A stretch of DNA of 64,000 nucleotides from Hydra vulgaris (GCF_038396675.1 NC_088921.1:5160001-5224000); one strand, 5' to 3'. Positions 33,800-48,417 are shown, counted from the first letter of the stretch. The notes: a model not told the origin generated them from the sequence alone. Numbers and translations: made by a program.

Positions 33800-35190
33800 T
33801 ATTTTAAAGAGTAACAAAGAAGGACAAAGAGAGATCAAATATACAAGTTATATTTACGAAACATATTTACCATCATATTCACAAAATTTTTTAAATATAT
33901 TGATAATAAGGATGTCTAAGAAAGAAAAATAAATTATAAAACGTTTATAACCTATTTCTTTAATTAAAAGTTAAATAATAAAAAACCTGCATCAGACTCG
34001 ACTAAAATTGAATTTCTTAAACTTAGAATTTACCACGAGCCTTACAGTATTTATGTAAACTAAGTTAACTTTTTTTTGTAGTAACTGCTAGGTTATTTGT
34101 TACTATTTTAACATAAATATTATTATTAAAAACAACTAATACATTTTAAATACTAAGGCCTAATCAAAATCTTAATTAAAAGGTTTGTTTGTTGCGTTGT
34201 TTTGCAAAAGTAGTCAACATTCAACAAAAGTAGGTTATTTCTCTTGGGTACACATAACGATGAAAAAGCTATTCTAGGTCTGCAATTTTAAAAATTTTTG
34301 CTACCTACTTCGGACGGGTGTTAAAGATCGCTAACCAACTTGTTTATTAAGTTTGAAAAATAATAAATTACAATGGCGAGTTTTTCTATTAGTAATTCTA
34401 ATATAAATTTTATAACATAATCTTATATTTACCTTCATTCAAAATAAATATATGGTTAAAGAAGTTTACATTTACATTAGAATTTATAAAAAGTTATAGA
34501 TACCTATCTTATATTTGTTTTGTCATTACAAATAAATCTATAGTTATAAATTTATTGTTATAATTTAAAGTATTATTTCATATTGTTATGATAAATATAA
34601 CATTATTTATTATTACAAATTCATAATATTGATATAAGAAGAGATGTATGTGTATCATCTATACATTTTTGTTCTATTTATACTGTTATATTCTATAATA
34701 TTGATATAAGATATGATGTATGTATATTATTTGTAAAGTTTCATTCTATTCATACAGATATATTCTATATTAATTTTATATGTATAGAATTGAAATCTTT
34801 ATAATTATATACATAAATAACTTATACAAAATATGTCACGTTGGTCAAAATGTTGTCTTTTTTTATTAACAACTTGTTAATAAAAGTCAGTTTATGTGAT
34901 TAGAGTTTTAGTGCAATAGCAATTTTTAGCATGCATTAAAAATAGATTGGTAAAGTTATTTAAACCAAGAAGGTTTTTGGCTTAACAAGAAGGTTTTTGG
35001 CTTAGCGAAAAACGGAAAATATGCATATATTTTCCGTTTTGCGCTACCTACTTTTGATGTATACTAAAATTTTTATCGCTAATTGTTTATGTTATAATCG
35101 TCTAAAATAATTATTAAATCAGCTTTGTTATTTTATTAAATTGGTGTTAAAAAGTAATGTTTTAACAGTAATTATTAAAAAGATGACTTT
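33800..35190. other. AT-rich, no gene; duplication and hairpin
   Basis: A unit of about 71 bp (ATTGATATAAGA...) is duplicated at 34,629-34,770. AAGGTTTTTGGCTTA is repeated at 34,969 and 34,990, followed by a strong hairpin at 35,004-35,045. No coding signal. Confidence 0.5.
35004..35045. repeat. Near-perfect hairpin
   Basis: Arms AAAACGGAAAATAT and ATATTTTCCGTTTT flank a GCAT-centred loop; outer bases AGCG/GCGCT extend the stem. Confidence 0.8.
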
Positions 35191-35443
35191 ACCTTACTAG
35201 AAGTTAGAATTACTTGATCAAGAAACTAAAAAATGTGTTCTTTTAAATGTGTTCTTTTAAAAAATTTCTTTTAAAAAGTTTCTTTTAAAAAATTTCTTTT
35301 TAAAAAATTTCTTTTAAAAAATTTCTTTTAAAAAATTTCTTTTAAAAAGTTCTTTTAAAAAAATGCGTTCTTTTAAAAAACTTTACCTTACTAGAAGGTA
35401 GAATTACTTGATCAAGAAACTAAAAAATGTGTTCTTTTAAATG
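35191..35443 (+). repeat. 194-bp duplication with 14-bp minisatellite in LINE ORF1
   Basis: ACCTTACTAGAAG...GTGTTCTTTTAAATG occurs at 35,191 and again at 35,385. Between them is an array of AATTTCTTTTAAAA units (14 bp, about eight imperfect copies). The right copy reads in frame into ORF1. Confidence 0.8.
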
Positions 35444-35685
35444 CAAAAAATCTAAAAAGATTCGAAAAGTACAAAAAAGTATATTTAAACAAAGACAAGA
35501 CACCAACTGAGCGAGCATTTGAACGTACACTAAGAGAAGAAAGAAATAATAAAAATAAAGAACTTCCTAATGTAGTAAATGGTTCTGAAGAGAGGCTTCG
35601 CTTCGGTGAGAGAAATGGAAAAAAGTTCTACTTCGGAATCATAAATGGAGAACTTAGACGAATTGATTACCACCCATCCCAATAA
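35400..35685 (+). pseudogene. LINE ORF1, C-terminal part
   Basis: Open reading frame with ELLDQETKKCVLLNAKNL, then KVYLNKDKTPTERAFERTLREE, the short C-terminal signature (hydrophobic, then D.TP.ER...L..E) found at the end of several LINE ORF1 proteins. It ends at TAA 35,683-35,685. ORF2 starts inside it at ATG 35,645 in another frame. The N-terminal part is lost to the repeat expansion or truncation. Confidence 0.6.
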
Positions 35686-38600
35686 GAGTAGTGGCAGATT
35701 AATACTATGCTCAAAAAAACATAAAAAATACACTAACAAATATACATTTTCAAAAAGTAATAAAAACAATATATGTCAAGCAAATCAAAAAACATTAAAC
35801 GATGAAAATAATAACCAATTAAAATGCCTTTATACAAATGCTACCTCATTAAATTCAGATAAAGTAGATAAATTATCATTATTAGCCTCAACGTACAAAC
35901 CTCATATTATATTTATCAATGAAACTTGGTTCAAAGAAGATTCTTTAGTGAGTATTGAAAATTATTATTTACACAAATTTAACAGAAACGACAATATTTC
36001 AAACACAAATAATGGCGGTGGTGTAGCAATATATGTTCATGACAATGTATCATCATTTGAAATAAAAAACTCTTCAATTAATGTTACGAAATCTGAATAA
36101 ATTTGGTGCCTTATCAAGTATGGAAACGAAACTATTAAGCTTGGCTGTATTTATCGTCCACCGTTAAAATCAAAAATTATTTATAATGACGAAAAATCAA
36201 ATAACACTAACATTGAAAGGTCAAACCAAGCTGACGATGAAATAATTCAAAGTATACAAACAGCAAAAATAGAGTTAAACAGAAAAATATATACCGGTAT
36301 ACTCATATGTGGGGATTTCAATTTTCCATACATCAAATGGTATGAAGATGGTTCTGTCCAAGTTAATGGTAATAAAAACAGCATTGGTGCTAGAGTTGTA
36401 GATCTTATTAACAATATAAACATCATTCAAAATGTAACATTTCCAACATTCATCCAAAAAAATAAAATGCCAAAAAATATATTGGACCTGGTCATAACTG
36501 AATCATCAGACCGAATCAAATACATAGAAAATTTACCACCACTTGGATTAGCTAGTCAAGGCCATTTGATACTAAAATTTAATTATGATTTATCAAGTAA
36601 TAAAGATAAAACTAGTTATTTAACATTCAAGTACAATTACCATAAAAGTGATTTCAATTCTATCATTAAATGTTTTCAAAATATAGACTGGTTAAAAGAG
36701 TTAAGCAACTTAACTATAAATGAGAGTTACAACTTATTTTTGAATCATTGTAACTACATAACAAATATGTTTGTACCAAAAGTGATATGTAAAAATAAAA
36801 ACAAACCTCTTTGGCTCAATCGTACACTTGTAATCCTCATAAATAAAAAAAATAGATTATGGCGTAAAAATCAATCTTCAAAGTGGAAAATACCTGAGCT
36901 TGTCGAACAATACAAAAAACTAAAATCTTCTTTACAAGTACAAAAAAGATTAACTATTAAAAAATTTGAACATAGTTTAGCTTTTGATACAAAAAATCCC
37001 AAACGTTTGTTTAGTTATGTTAACAGTTCACGCAAAATCAAACAAAGCATCAAATCAATTCGGAATAATTATGGAGTTACTGGGACCGATGGTAGATTCA
37101 TTGCTGACACATTAAATGATCAATTCAAATCAGTCTTCAACAATAATTCAGTTAACAAAGATTCTCCACTACTTTCAAATCGTACAACTGAGCGTTTATC
37201 AAGCCTTCATTTTTCAATAGATGAGATCAAAAATAAATTAAAAAATTTAAATCCAAATAAAACAACCGGACCGGACAATGTCCACCCAATGATATTAAAA
37301 CAATGTGCTAATGTACTATCTTTACCTCTAACAATTATATACAACAAATCACTATCAGAAAGATCGATTCCTCATGCATGGCGCAATGCAAATGTTACTC
37401 CACTATTTAAAAAAGGTGATACCAATGAACCAAGTAATTATAGACCAGTTTCTCTTAGATCTATTCCATGTAAATTAATGGAAAGCTTAGTAACCAATGA
37501 CATTGTAAATCATCTCTCAAAACTAAATTTAATATCTCAATCTCAACATGGTTTTGTAAAGAATAAAGCATGTGTTACAAACTTATTAGAATCCAATGAT
37601 TATATTACAAAATGCTTAGCTAACAAAAATGCAGTAGATGTGGTATATCTGGACTTTTCAAAAGCTTTTGACACAATCTCTCACAAATTATTAATCATCA
37701 AGCTTAAAGCTTATGGAATAGTTGGAGACCTTCTTGATTGGATTGAAGACTTTCTCACTGATAGAAAACAGAGAGTAGTACTTGGAGAACACGTATCTGA
37801 TTGGGCTCACGTTACTAGCGGTGTCCCACACGGCTCAGTTTTAGGCCCAATACTTTTTATAATTTACATCAATGACTTGCCAGACAATTTAAAATGTGTC
37901 AGTAAACTATATGCAGATGATTCGAAACTAATGAATGAGCTACGAGTAAAAAATATTCCTAATGATACCACTGACATTCAAATTGATTTAAATAAAATCA
38001 CTGAATGGACAAAAGTTTGGTTGATAAAGCTGAACCTAGAAAAATGTAAAGTTATGCATATGGCAAGTAACAACCCACGCTCAAACTATTCACTTCAAGA
38101 TACAACCAACTATTTAAATTACGATTTAGAAAAATCAGATGTAGAAAAAGATCTTGGTATATTTGTTTCAAGTAATGCTAAATATTTTAATCAAGTTATT
38201 CATGCTAGTAATAAAGCTAACAGAATGCTTAATATGTTAAAAAAACACATTTATATCAAGGGATTTAATGTTATGGACTAAGTTATACAAAACATATGTC
38301 AGACCTAACCTGGAATATGCAATCAGTGCTTGGTCACCTTATTTAATGAAAGATATAAAGATTGTTGAGAAAATTCAAAGACGATCCACAAAAGTCCCAA
38401 CTATATGCAAACATCTTTGTTACACAGATAGATGTATCTTATTTCAAATTCAAAAACTGGAGGATCGTAGAATAAGAGGTGACTTGATTCAAAAGTTTAA
38501 AATTGAAAAAGGTCTTACCATCATTAATTGGCACAATGAACCAATTATACGTCCAGCTCGATGTGGTCAACGAGAACAGTTTGTACGCGAATTTAACAGA

Positions 38601-38738
38601 AATTGCGATCCACGATATCATTTTTTTAGTAATCGTGTTGCTAAGCATTGGAATGCACTCAATGATGCAACAGTTAACTGTTCCTCGACTAACGAATTTA
38701 AACGAATGCTTGACAGTTCAATTGATAGTTGCCTATAG
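35645..38738 (+). pseudogene. LINE ORF2: APE endonuclease and reverse transcriptase, nearly intact (family B)
   Basis: One frame from 35,645 to 38,281 with a single stop (TAA 36,098-36,100), then a +1 frame change near 38,270 into the last 156 codons. The endonuclease has YTNATSLNSDKVDKL, FINETWFKED and ICGDFNFPYIKW near 36,306. RT blocks are NKTTGPDNVHPMIL near 37,256, NYRPVSLRSIPCKLMESLV near 37,436, VYLDFSKAFDTISH near 37,640, SGVPHGSVLGPILF near 37,816 and LYADDSKLM near 37,907. The C-terminal part has YVRPNLEYA and RHFFSNRV-like blocks. The usual PQG of the template-grip motif is PHG here. Two lesions make it one of the youngest LINEs in the window. Confidence 0.9.
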
Positions 38739-41187
<2,449 letters not shown>

Positions 41188-41216
41188 CACAGTGAGCCAG
41201 CTGATAGACAAAACTT
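41188..41216 (+). repeat. Transib copy 2 upstream terminus: heptamer, 13-bp spacer, nonamer-like box
   Basis: CACAGTG (41,188-41,194), a 13-bp spacer starting AGCCAG, then ACAAAACTT (41,208-41,216). Compare GGCCAG and ACAAAATGG with the same 13-bp spacing at the upstream end of the complete copy. Confidence 0.8.
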
Positions 41217-41904
41217 CAAAAATAAAAATTTATTATTTTAAAAACTATTCATAAAACATAGTTGTAATACTCTATTTTCTTATTAAGAAATTTGTTTGAG
41301 TATAATAGTCTATATAAAAACCACAAAAATCAATTGCGGTTCAATGTTTTATAAATTACTTTATTTTTACAAAAAAGCGTAAATTTTTTTTATTTTTATG
41401 CGTTACTTTAGTTAACAGTAACTTTGAAAAAAGTACGTTTATGCGCAATTCGATTTTATATTTTAATTATTTAATAATATAACTTTACGAAAATAATATA
41501 AAGGAAAGATCAACATTTATAACACATTTATAAACTGGCTTTATAACAACAAGGTAAGTTTATAACAGTGTGATAAACTTACCTTGTTGTTTAAAAGTGT
41601 CAGAAAAGTTAGGGAATCTATGAGAACCTATATCGAGCGCTTGAGCTAGTATATGCAACATGTCTATGACTTATTAGAACTATATGCCTCTAATTTCCCC
41701 TTTTGAGTTTATTTGACATTTTAAAAGTACAAGTTTTAAGTCGTATTATTCGCTTGAAATCGAAATACTTATTTAAAACGTCATGTTTTTTATTCACCCA
41801 AATAAAAATACATGTTATTTTTTCACTAATACAAGTCAATACACATTGTACTGTTTAAACAATACTATTTTTGTTTTTTATTTTAGCTATAACATAAAAA
41901 TTTG

Positions 41905-42525
41905 TGATATTCACACACTTATAAGACAAAATAAATTAGTTCCTAATGATAAATCATTTTTTTCATCAGTATTAACTCTCCTAGCTTCAGTTGAAATAAA
42001 ATTTAAAGCCTCTGAGTTTAAAAACTTTAAAAAAGTATATCGTAAAAATTGGATAGCTGCAAACAATGATATTATTTATTTTGAAAAAAACAATGAAAAT
42101 TGGCTTGCTCAAGATTTTCAGTTTACGTACATTACGCCAAACCCTTCAGTTACTGAAGTTGGAAAACCCTGTTGCTCCTTTAAAAACACATGCGACAGAA
42201 CAAAGAAAAGAAAGCTTAACAATGTTATTAACACTTTATCTGGCGTTGAATTACTTCATGCAACAAAGGTAAAACATGGGAATGAGTTTAAGTACGAGAC
42301 TGCCAAAAAAATGGCAGAAATTTTAGATGACAAATCCGTTCAAATTCAAAAGGTATTCACAGGATGAAGGTCTAGCAATGATTGTTGATGGTGGTATATC
42401 AAAGTTAACATACCAGCTTTTACAAAATGGCGCTGATGAAAAGGGCTGCCATATCTATCCTTTATATAATGATATACGATTTTCAAAAGCTAAACGCCAC
42501 CCGAAAAACATTTATTTAGACTAGC
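41905..42525 (+). pseudogene. Transib transposase, N-terminal half, broken
   Basis: The segment FKNFKKVYRKNWIAAN, CCSFKNTCDRTKKRKL and KYETAKKMAEIL is open to 42,367. It changes frame into YSQDEGLAMIVDGGISKLTYQLLQ and HIYPLYNDIRFSKAK (to 42,524). The second part aligns with YSADEALALIIDASLTKASYQLI and IYPAYNDVRDAKLK of the complete transposase (about residues 158-204). The catalytic domain is absent. Confidence 0.75.
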
Positions 42526-42560
42526 AGAAAGCAACCCGTAATATGGGTTATTATCGGTCT

Positions 42561-44034
42561 GTTACTTAATTTATAGTGGCTGTTTTCCACAATTTAAAGT
42601 TTTTATTTATTTACTAATATGTGCATTAAACGTATCTGTCCATAAGAGCCAATTGGTCTGAACTCCATTTTCTGTGAATGAGTAAAATGCAAATTTCATA
42701 TTTATGTCGTATATTCCGTCTTGGCCATATTGCCTTCCAATCGTTATTTATTGCGGTTTAACCGCAATCAATTAAGTCTTAAATCCATTTTATGAGCCAA
42801 AAAATCTGAAAATAGTTTTTTTTTACTATACTATCACATTTATACTTACAATGTAGTATCACATTTAGCTATCAAAAATGTTTTAAATTGACTTTTAAAA
42901 GTTACGTTAATAGTTTTTAACGTGACATAATTTCATGTTTGTAAACTAAGCTGACCGCACGCGGATCTTGTTTAGTCTGTCCAACACAGACCATTTTTAC
43001 ATTGTTTAAATGGCCTCTTTGTTTCAATAGTTTTTAGTAAACGGTAATTTGCTATCATTTACTAAAAATTCTTTTTGTTAATCGGAATTTAATTCTCTTA
43101 AATATTTTGACACTAGTAAAGAACCTCCCTTCCAAGTTTTTGCCTTAATGGAGTCCAGGAGAATAAAATCATTTTTTAAAGTAATCACGTTTTTGATGAA
43201 GACCTTTTACCAAAATAATAAAATGTAAAACAATGATTTACATTTTTAAGAATATTTTCTTTTTAGTATATATAAAAATTTAACATATATAAGAATTTTT
43301 TCTTTTTTTAAAATTGTCGCAAATGCAAACTAAGCTAATTAATTAGTTAAACCCGTTATTAAATTTAAGTTTCTCGATATTTGACAAATGTGCAAAACTA
43401 CAATATTTTCAATGTTTTTAATGGTTTTTAGTATGTTTTTAGTAGCGACCCTCCTTTAAAAACATCCCTTGAGCTACGTACAACAAATTATTAGGCATAA
43501 AATTAAAAAAATTTTTAAATAAATTGAACTAATTGCATATATTTATATCATTTTAACTGACAAAAATTTACAATAAAAGGAAATCAGGTTTTTTTTTATA
43601 AAATGTATAAATGCGTTAATCGTAAATCTTAAGAAAAAAAGAAAATGGAATTATGATACCATAATAACAAAAAAACAAAAAAAAAAAAAAAATTAAATTA
43701 TAAAAAAACAAAAACAAACACCTCATAAAGACTCAAAATTGATTTACCTATTTATAGTAACCGAGGTTCACATGGCAGTTAATATAAACATTTATCGAAA
43801 AAGTAACTATAAAATCTGTTTCAAAGTACAAAAGGATTAAAAATAAAAAAAAATTAAAAAAAAATCAATTAAAAATATAAATTGCATTTTTAGCAAAATG
43901 TTGTCTTGGCTTTTAGTAAAAAAATAAAAGCAGTAAGTTCCAATAATGAAACTACCGTTTATTCATTTTTAACAATAGACACCAACCTGAAGGTAAGCCA
44001 AACAGTCTATCAACACAAAACATCACAACAATAA
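42561..44034. other. No gene seen
   Basis: AT-rich with A-runs at 43,675-43,700 and 43,840-43,870. A 17-bp palindrome TTGCGGTTTAACCGCAA lies at 42,751-42,767. Confidence 0.4.
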
Positions 44035-44130
44035 CACATAACAATAGAATATTTACACCCTTGATCCTGTAATCTAGCAAAAATAACAAACCAAATTGGT
44101 TTTAAGAAAAAATGTTCCACTGAACATGCA

Positions 44131-45153
44131 GTGATTGATATAGTCAATCAAATAACAAACGCATTTAGTACTAACTACTTTACATTAGGAGTTTTCATTG
44201 ATCTGTCAAAGGATTTTGATACTGTAAACCATAACATACTTATAAAAAAACTTGAATATTATGGAGTAAAAAATAATAAGTTACTTTGGTTCAAAAGCTA
44301 TTTGACCAATAGAATACAATTCATCCGATATGCGCATAAACAAACAACTCCATATGCTGTAACTTGTGGTGTCCCCCAGGGCTCTATTTTAGAACCCTTA
44401 TTATTCTTAGTATATATAAATGATTTAAATCTAGCAACACACTTTTTAAACTGTATTTTTTTTGCAGATGACTCCAATCTTTTTTATTCTCACAGAGATA
44501 TTAAAACACTTTTTAAAACAGCTAACGAAGAGTTGGGTAAGGTTAATGAATGGTTTATAAGTAATAAACTGTCTCTAAATGTGGAGAAAACCAAATTTAT
44601 TTTATTTCATAAAATAAATAAATTAGAAAATATTCCCATTAAACTCCCAAATCTAATAATCAATAACGCTAACATTAAAAGAGAAACTTCAGTTAACTTT
44701 TTGGGCGTAATATTAGATGAACATTTACGTTGGAGTGATCATATAAAAAGCATTGAGAAAAAGTTATCAAAAAATATTGCCATGATATGTAGGGCCAAAC
44801 CATTTCTAAATAATAAATCTTTAAAAAGTTTATATTTTTCTTTCATTCATTGTCATTTGATTTATTGTAATATTGCATGGGCAAGTACAAATCATACAAA
44901 ATTAAAAAAGTTGTACAGTAAACAAAAACATGCCTGCAGAATATTATTTGGAGCTGATAAAATTGTACCATGCGAGCCTCTTCTGCGTATACTGGGCGCA
45001 TTAAATGTTTATAAAATAAACTTACATCAAGTTTTAATGTTTATGTATAAAACAAAAATGGGACTATCTCCTAAAATATTTCAGTCCTATTTTGAAAAAG
45101 TAGAGCATAAATATCCGACAAAATTTTCAAATAATAACTACATTGTCCCTTAA
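44131..45153 (+). CDS. LINE RT, C-terminal 340 codons, open
   Basis: Uninterrupted remnant of ORF2: FIDLSKDFDTVNH (motif A; the usual Ala after SK is Asp), TCGVPQGSILEPLLF (motif B; the usual Gly-Pro is Glu-Pro), FFADDSNLF (catalytic box), NKLSLNVEKTKF, VNFLGVILDEHLRWSDH (motif E/thumb), then SLYFSFIHCHLIYCNIAW. TAA at 45,151 lies just before the last conserved YRGPYLWKKF block, which continues to 45,327. No endonuclease or start, so it is not an autonomous gene. Confidence 0.8.
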   Translation: MIDIVNQITNAFSTNYFTLGVFIDLSKDFDTVNHNILIKKLEYYGVKNNKLLWFKSYLTNRIQFIRYAHKQTTPYAVTCGVPQGSILEPLLFLVYINDLNLATHFLNCIFFADDSNLFYSHRDIKTLFKTANEELGKVNEWFISNKLSLNVEKTKFILFHKINKLENIPIKLPNLIINNANIKRETSVNFLGVILDEHLRWSDHIKSIEKKLSKNIAMICRAKPFLNNKSLKSLYFSFIHCHLIYCNIAWASTNHTKLKKLYSKQKHACRILFGADKIVPCEPLLRILGALNVYKINLHQVLMFMYKTKMGLSPKIFQSYFEKVEHKYPTKFSNNNYIVP

Positions 45154-45895
45154 TATAATTCAAAACAAATTACATATTCAATTCAATATCGTGGACCCTA
45201 TTTGTGGAAAAAGTTTCCTAATATTGCAAATACGGAAAAAGTTAGTATACATCAGTTTAAAAAAGAATCGAAACAGGTGTTATTACATATGGATTTTAAT
45301 ATATCCGATTTTAAATGCCTCTTTTAAACTAAAAATCAATTATATAAAATATGTATCAGAATTTATCAATTTATCAATTTTTGTTTGTTAGTTTTTTCAT
45401 TATTTGAGTTATGGTGTTTCCTCTAATCTTAATAGTTATTGGTGAAATCTTAGTTTTTCAACATTTTACTTAACTATTAATGAGTTGTTATTTATTTTAC
45501 TTTTAATTAAATTGGTTAGAAATATACATACTTAAAACGGTTTTTTTTAAATTAAGTACTCTTTTATTTTGAATATTTTGTTTTTTATTTAAATATTACT
45601 TTATTACAAATTGTTATAAATTTTATTTTCATATTCTTCAACAAATACTTTGTATAATGTACGTATATAGTGTGGCTCTTGAAAATACGTGCTCTTTAAT
45701 TAATTTATTTATTTTTTGATTTTCTTTTTTACTTTTTTTCAGTTTTTCTTGTTAACTTGATTATTACTCTTAACATGAATATTGTTCTTGAAGTATTTCT
45801 TAAACTAATTGTTATTTATTTTTACATTTATAATTTTGAATAAATAGTTTGTAAAGTATAAATATATTATCCGGCTATTGTAAATACGTACGATT

Positions 45896-45940
45896 GGGGC
45901 TCGGTGATAAGACAAAATAATGTCTTCTACTTGCCCCGCC
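45896..45940 (+). repeat. LINE 3' UTR stem-loop
   Basis: GGGGC...ATAAGAC-loop-GTCTTCT...GCCCC, homologous in design to 22,491-22,531 of copy 2, about 60 bp before the A-tail. Confidence 0.65.
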
Positions 45941-45990
45941 AGTTTTTTTTTATTTATAAACCTTGTAAATTGTAAAGGTTATTAAACGGC

Positions 45991-46010
<20 letters not shown>

Positions 46011-46021
<11 letters not shown>

Positions 46022-46675
46022 TTAAAATATGAAAGACGAAACTATAAAACTAATTTTAAGTTTACTATATTTATCTTTTTACTAAACATATAAATACATA
46101 AAGGTATATATGCTTTAATTTCAATATTAGTTATTCAATTACTTCAAATTTAGGACATTAAAACGTCCTAGATTTAAAGATCAAGGTTGCATACTCTCTC
46201 ATACACATTACGCTAAACATTAACAGACATTATGTGTTTCCAGAATATTTAAAAAAAGGCTAGACAACACAACCTAGCTCTAAAGCAGCAACACCGCCTA
46301 ACACTAAATGCTGCCAACTTACACCTCTGCTATAAGTACACCGCTTGGCTGGCAAGGTTATCAATCTTGCTCAGCATAATACCAAGTGAAACCACTTTGA
46401 AAACATGGAAACAACATAATTTTAACATATATACAACTATAAACAGAAATTGTTTTATATAACACATATAAACACATTTTATAACAATATTAAATGACAG
46501 ATACATTTATCAAAAGCTATGAAAAAAAATATTAAAATAATAAATAAAGTTATAAATACAAAATGTGCTCACAACCTAGAAACAATAAATTTTCGAAATG
46601 AAAATCTAATGACTATAAATTAACAACATTAGAAAATATAATATTATTTGTGTAACACTTTCCACCTACCACACC
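46011..46675. other. No gene seen
   Basis: Spacer before the Helitron 3' side. No hairpin followed by CTRR could be fixed as its 3' end. Confidence 0.4.
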
Positions 46676-48218
46676 TTAAATGAGATGTTTATCAATTTTG
46701 AAAAACAAACTGTTAAATGCTCTAGTTCTTGAACATGCAACATATAGTTGCGCATGAGAAAAACATTTTTTTAGATATAAACCAACTCTGTCAAATGTTT
46801 GACCTTGACTTTTATTAATTGTCGTTGAATATGCCGATCTGACAGGAAACTGACGACGTTTCAGAACAAAAGGTAAATTAGAATCTAATGGAGCCAACTG
46901 AATTCGAGGAATAAAAACCCGTTTACCACCGGAAACACCTGTCAAAACCTCTGCGTCAATATAACTATTTTGAAGAGCACAAACTTTCATTCGAGTACCA
47001 TTGCATAGCCCAGCTTTGAGATCTAAATTTCTAAGTAGCATAATTACACAACCAATTTTCAATTTTAAACAATGAGGTAGCATACCTAGAGGAGTTAAGC
47101 TGTTTAAAAACTCAACAGGAAATTTCTTTCATTAAGGTCATCAGTATTAATTCGATCAGCACTTAAATAAATTTTGCCCTCACCCGGCAGACATTCAAGT
47201 ACTTCTTTATTGATTGATAATGAATCAACATTAGTTGGTGTTAAAACCACGCGTTTAGAATAATCATTTTGATCAGCATCTCCAAAAATCTTTTCATAAA
47301 TTGATTGATTTTCTCTAATAATGCGCTGATTTGGTAATTCAATGCATCCTTTAAAAGGATCCTTCTCTTTGACTGGTATAGTTCCATTCCCAAGTTTTTG
47401 TAGCCATTGGAAAAATTCACCTTCCCCATTTTGCACTCTCATATTTTCAGTTAATGTAAACTTCTGCACCCATTGCCAATGCAAAGAACATTTTATACAC
47501 GATTCTACTATTTCAGCTGGTTGTCCTCTTTTCACAACATGCAGAATTTGCCTGAAGTCACCACCAAAAAGAATGATTTTTCCTCCAAACGGAAAGTTAT
47601 TGTTGCAAATATCTTTTAACAACCTATTAATTGCATTTAAGTCATGTATAGGTATCATGGATGTTTCATCAAGCAAAAGCAAAGTAACTAGTCTTAAAAA
47701 ATCCCCGTGTATAGATTTATGAGTTACATTACATGTGCTATTATCCAATATTGGAACAGGAGGTTTGAATAAGCCATGCAATGTAGATCCAATTGTTAGT
47801 AGAGTTGCTACTATACCTGTCAATGCAGCTGTAGCAGATTTAAAGCCCCTACTAATGGTTTCAGCAATCAAATAATTATTAGTAAAGGTTTTTCGACTAC
47901 CAGCTGGTCCATCCATGAAAAACAATATAGAATGTTGATTTTCTACACTTGTTTGCTCATTCAGTGCAGCAAGGATAACATTACATACATTTAATTGATT
48001 GACATTAAGGAACAGTTCATTTGGTTGGCTTCGTCAATAGATTGTTGAACATTTTCATCAAAATTTTCTAGATTTAGGCGCATAAACTTATCAATAACAG
48101 GCAGATTGCAATCAGGCAGCGTTTTACCACGTTGATTTATAATCTTTTCAATTTGATGAAAAGTAGCTTGTTCAGCTATTAGAAAAGGGACTGAGCGGTC
48201 AATGAAATCCTCCGTCAT
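46676..48218 (-). pseudogene. Helitron PIF1-like helicase domain, broken
   Basis: From 48,218 down: MTEDFIDRSVPFLIAEQ, then the ATPase core at 47,104-47,925 with FFMDGPAGSRKTFTNN (Walker A; the usual GKT is RKT), TAALTGIVATLL, LLLLDETSMI (Walker B), GKIILFGGDFRQILHVV (motif III) and LTENMRV (motif IV). The last part at 46,676-47,083 carries [20 protein letters not shown] (motif V) and [11 protein letters not shown] (motif VI). One frame break lies near 47,090 and another near 47,930. It would unwind DNA during transposition. The Gly-to-Arg change in Walker A argues against activity. Confidence 0.85.
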
Positions 48219-48332
48219 AAAAGCTTAGTATGTATTCAAGAGATGCAAAGGATTGTCAGGTTCACAAAAGGTCAAAATAATTGAAAACAACTATTTAATT
48301 TGCTTTGGCATACCTGTTAAAACCGCCTCAGA

Positions 48333-48417
48333 AAGAGTTTTCTACCATTCAGTGTCATCTTGCAACAAACCTTTCAAAGGTTTGTTGCAAGATGACACTG
48401 AATGGTAGAAAACTCTT
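48333..48417. repeat. 85-bp perfect palindrome inside Helitron coding sequence
   Basis: Two 42-bp arms, fully complementary, around a single central C at 48,375. The left arm is native helicase-linker coding sequence on the minus strand (KGLLQDDTEW). The right arm is its inverted copy and adds 14 codons without shifting the frame. Confidence 0.95.

Larger units (their letters stand above)
41188..42560 (+). mobile_element. Transib copy 2, 5' part only
   Basis: Begins with CACAGTGAGCCAGCTGATAG followed by ACAAAACTT, the same end structure as the complete Transib. The five bases outside are CAGCG. A decayed transposase N-terminal half follows. No matching right end was found before the next LINE at 44,035, so the copy is truncated. 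Confidence 0.75.
44035..46010 (+). mobile_element. 5'-truncated LINE, family A copy 3
   Basis: Begins inside the RT fingers (NQIGFKKKCSTEHAV) and runs through RT, C-terminus, 3' UTR and a terminal hairpin to an A-tail at about 46,003. 5' truncation plus A-tail is the usual result of target-primed reverse transcription. Confidence 0.8.

Noticed and set aside
46011..46675. Helitron 3' terminus
   Set aside because: No clear hairpin plus CTRR end could be placed, so the boundary is not annotated.
47342..47722. Plus-strand 126-codon open frame with many Cys
   Set aside because: Antisense shadow of the Helitron helicase.
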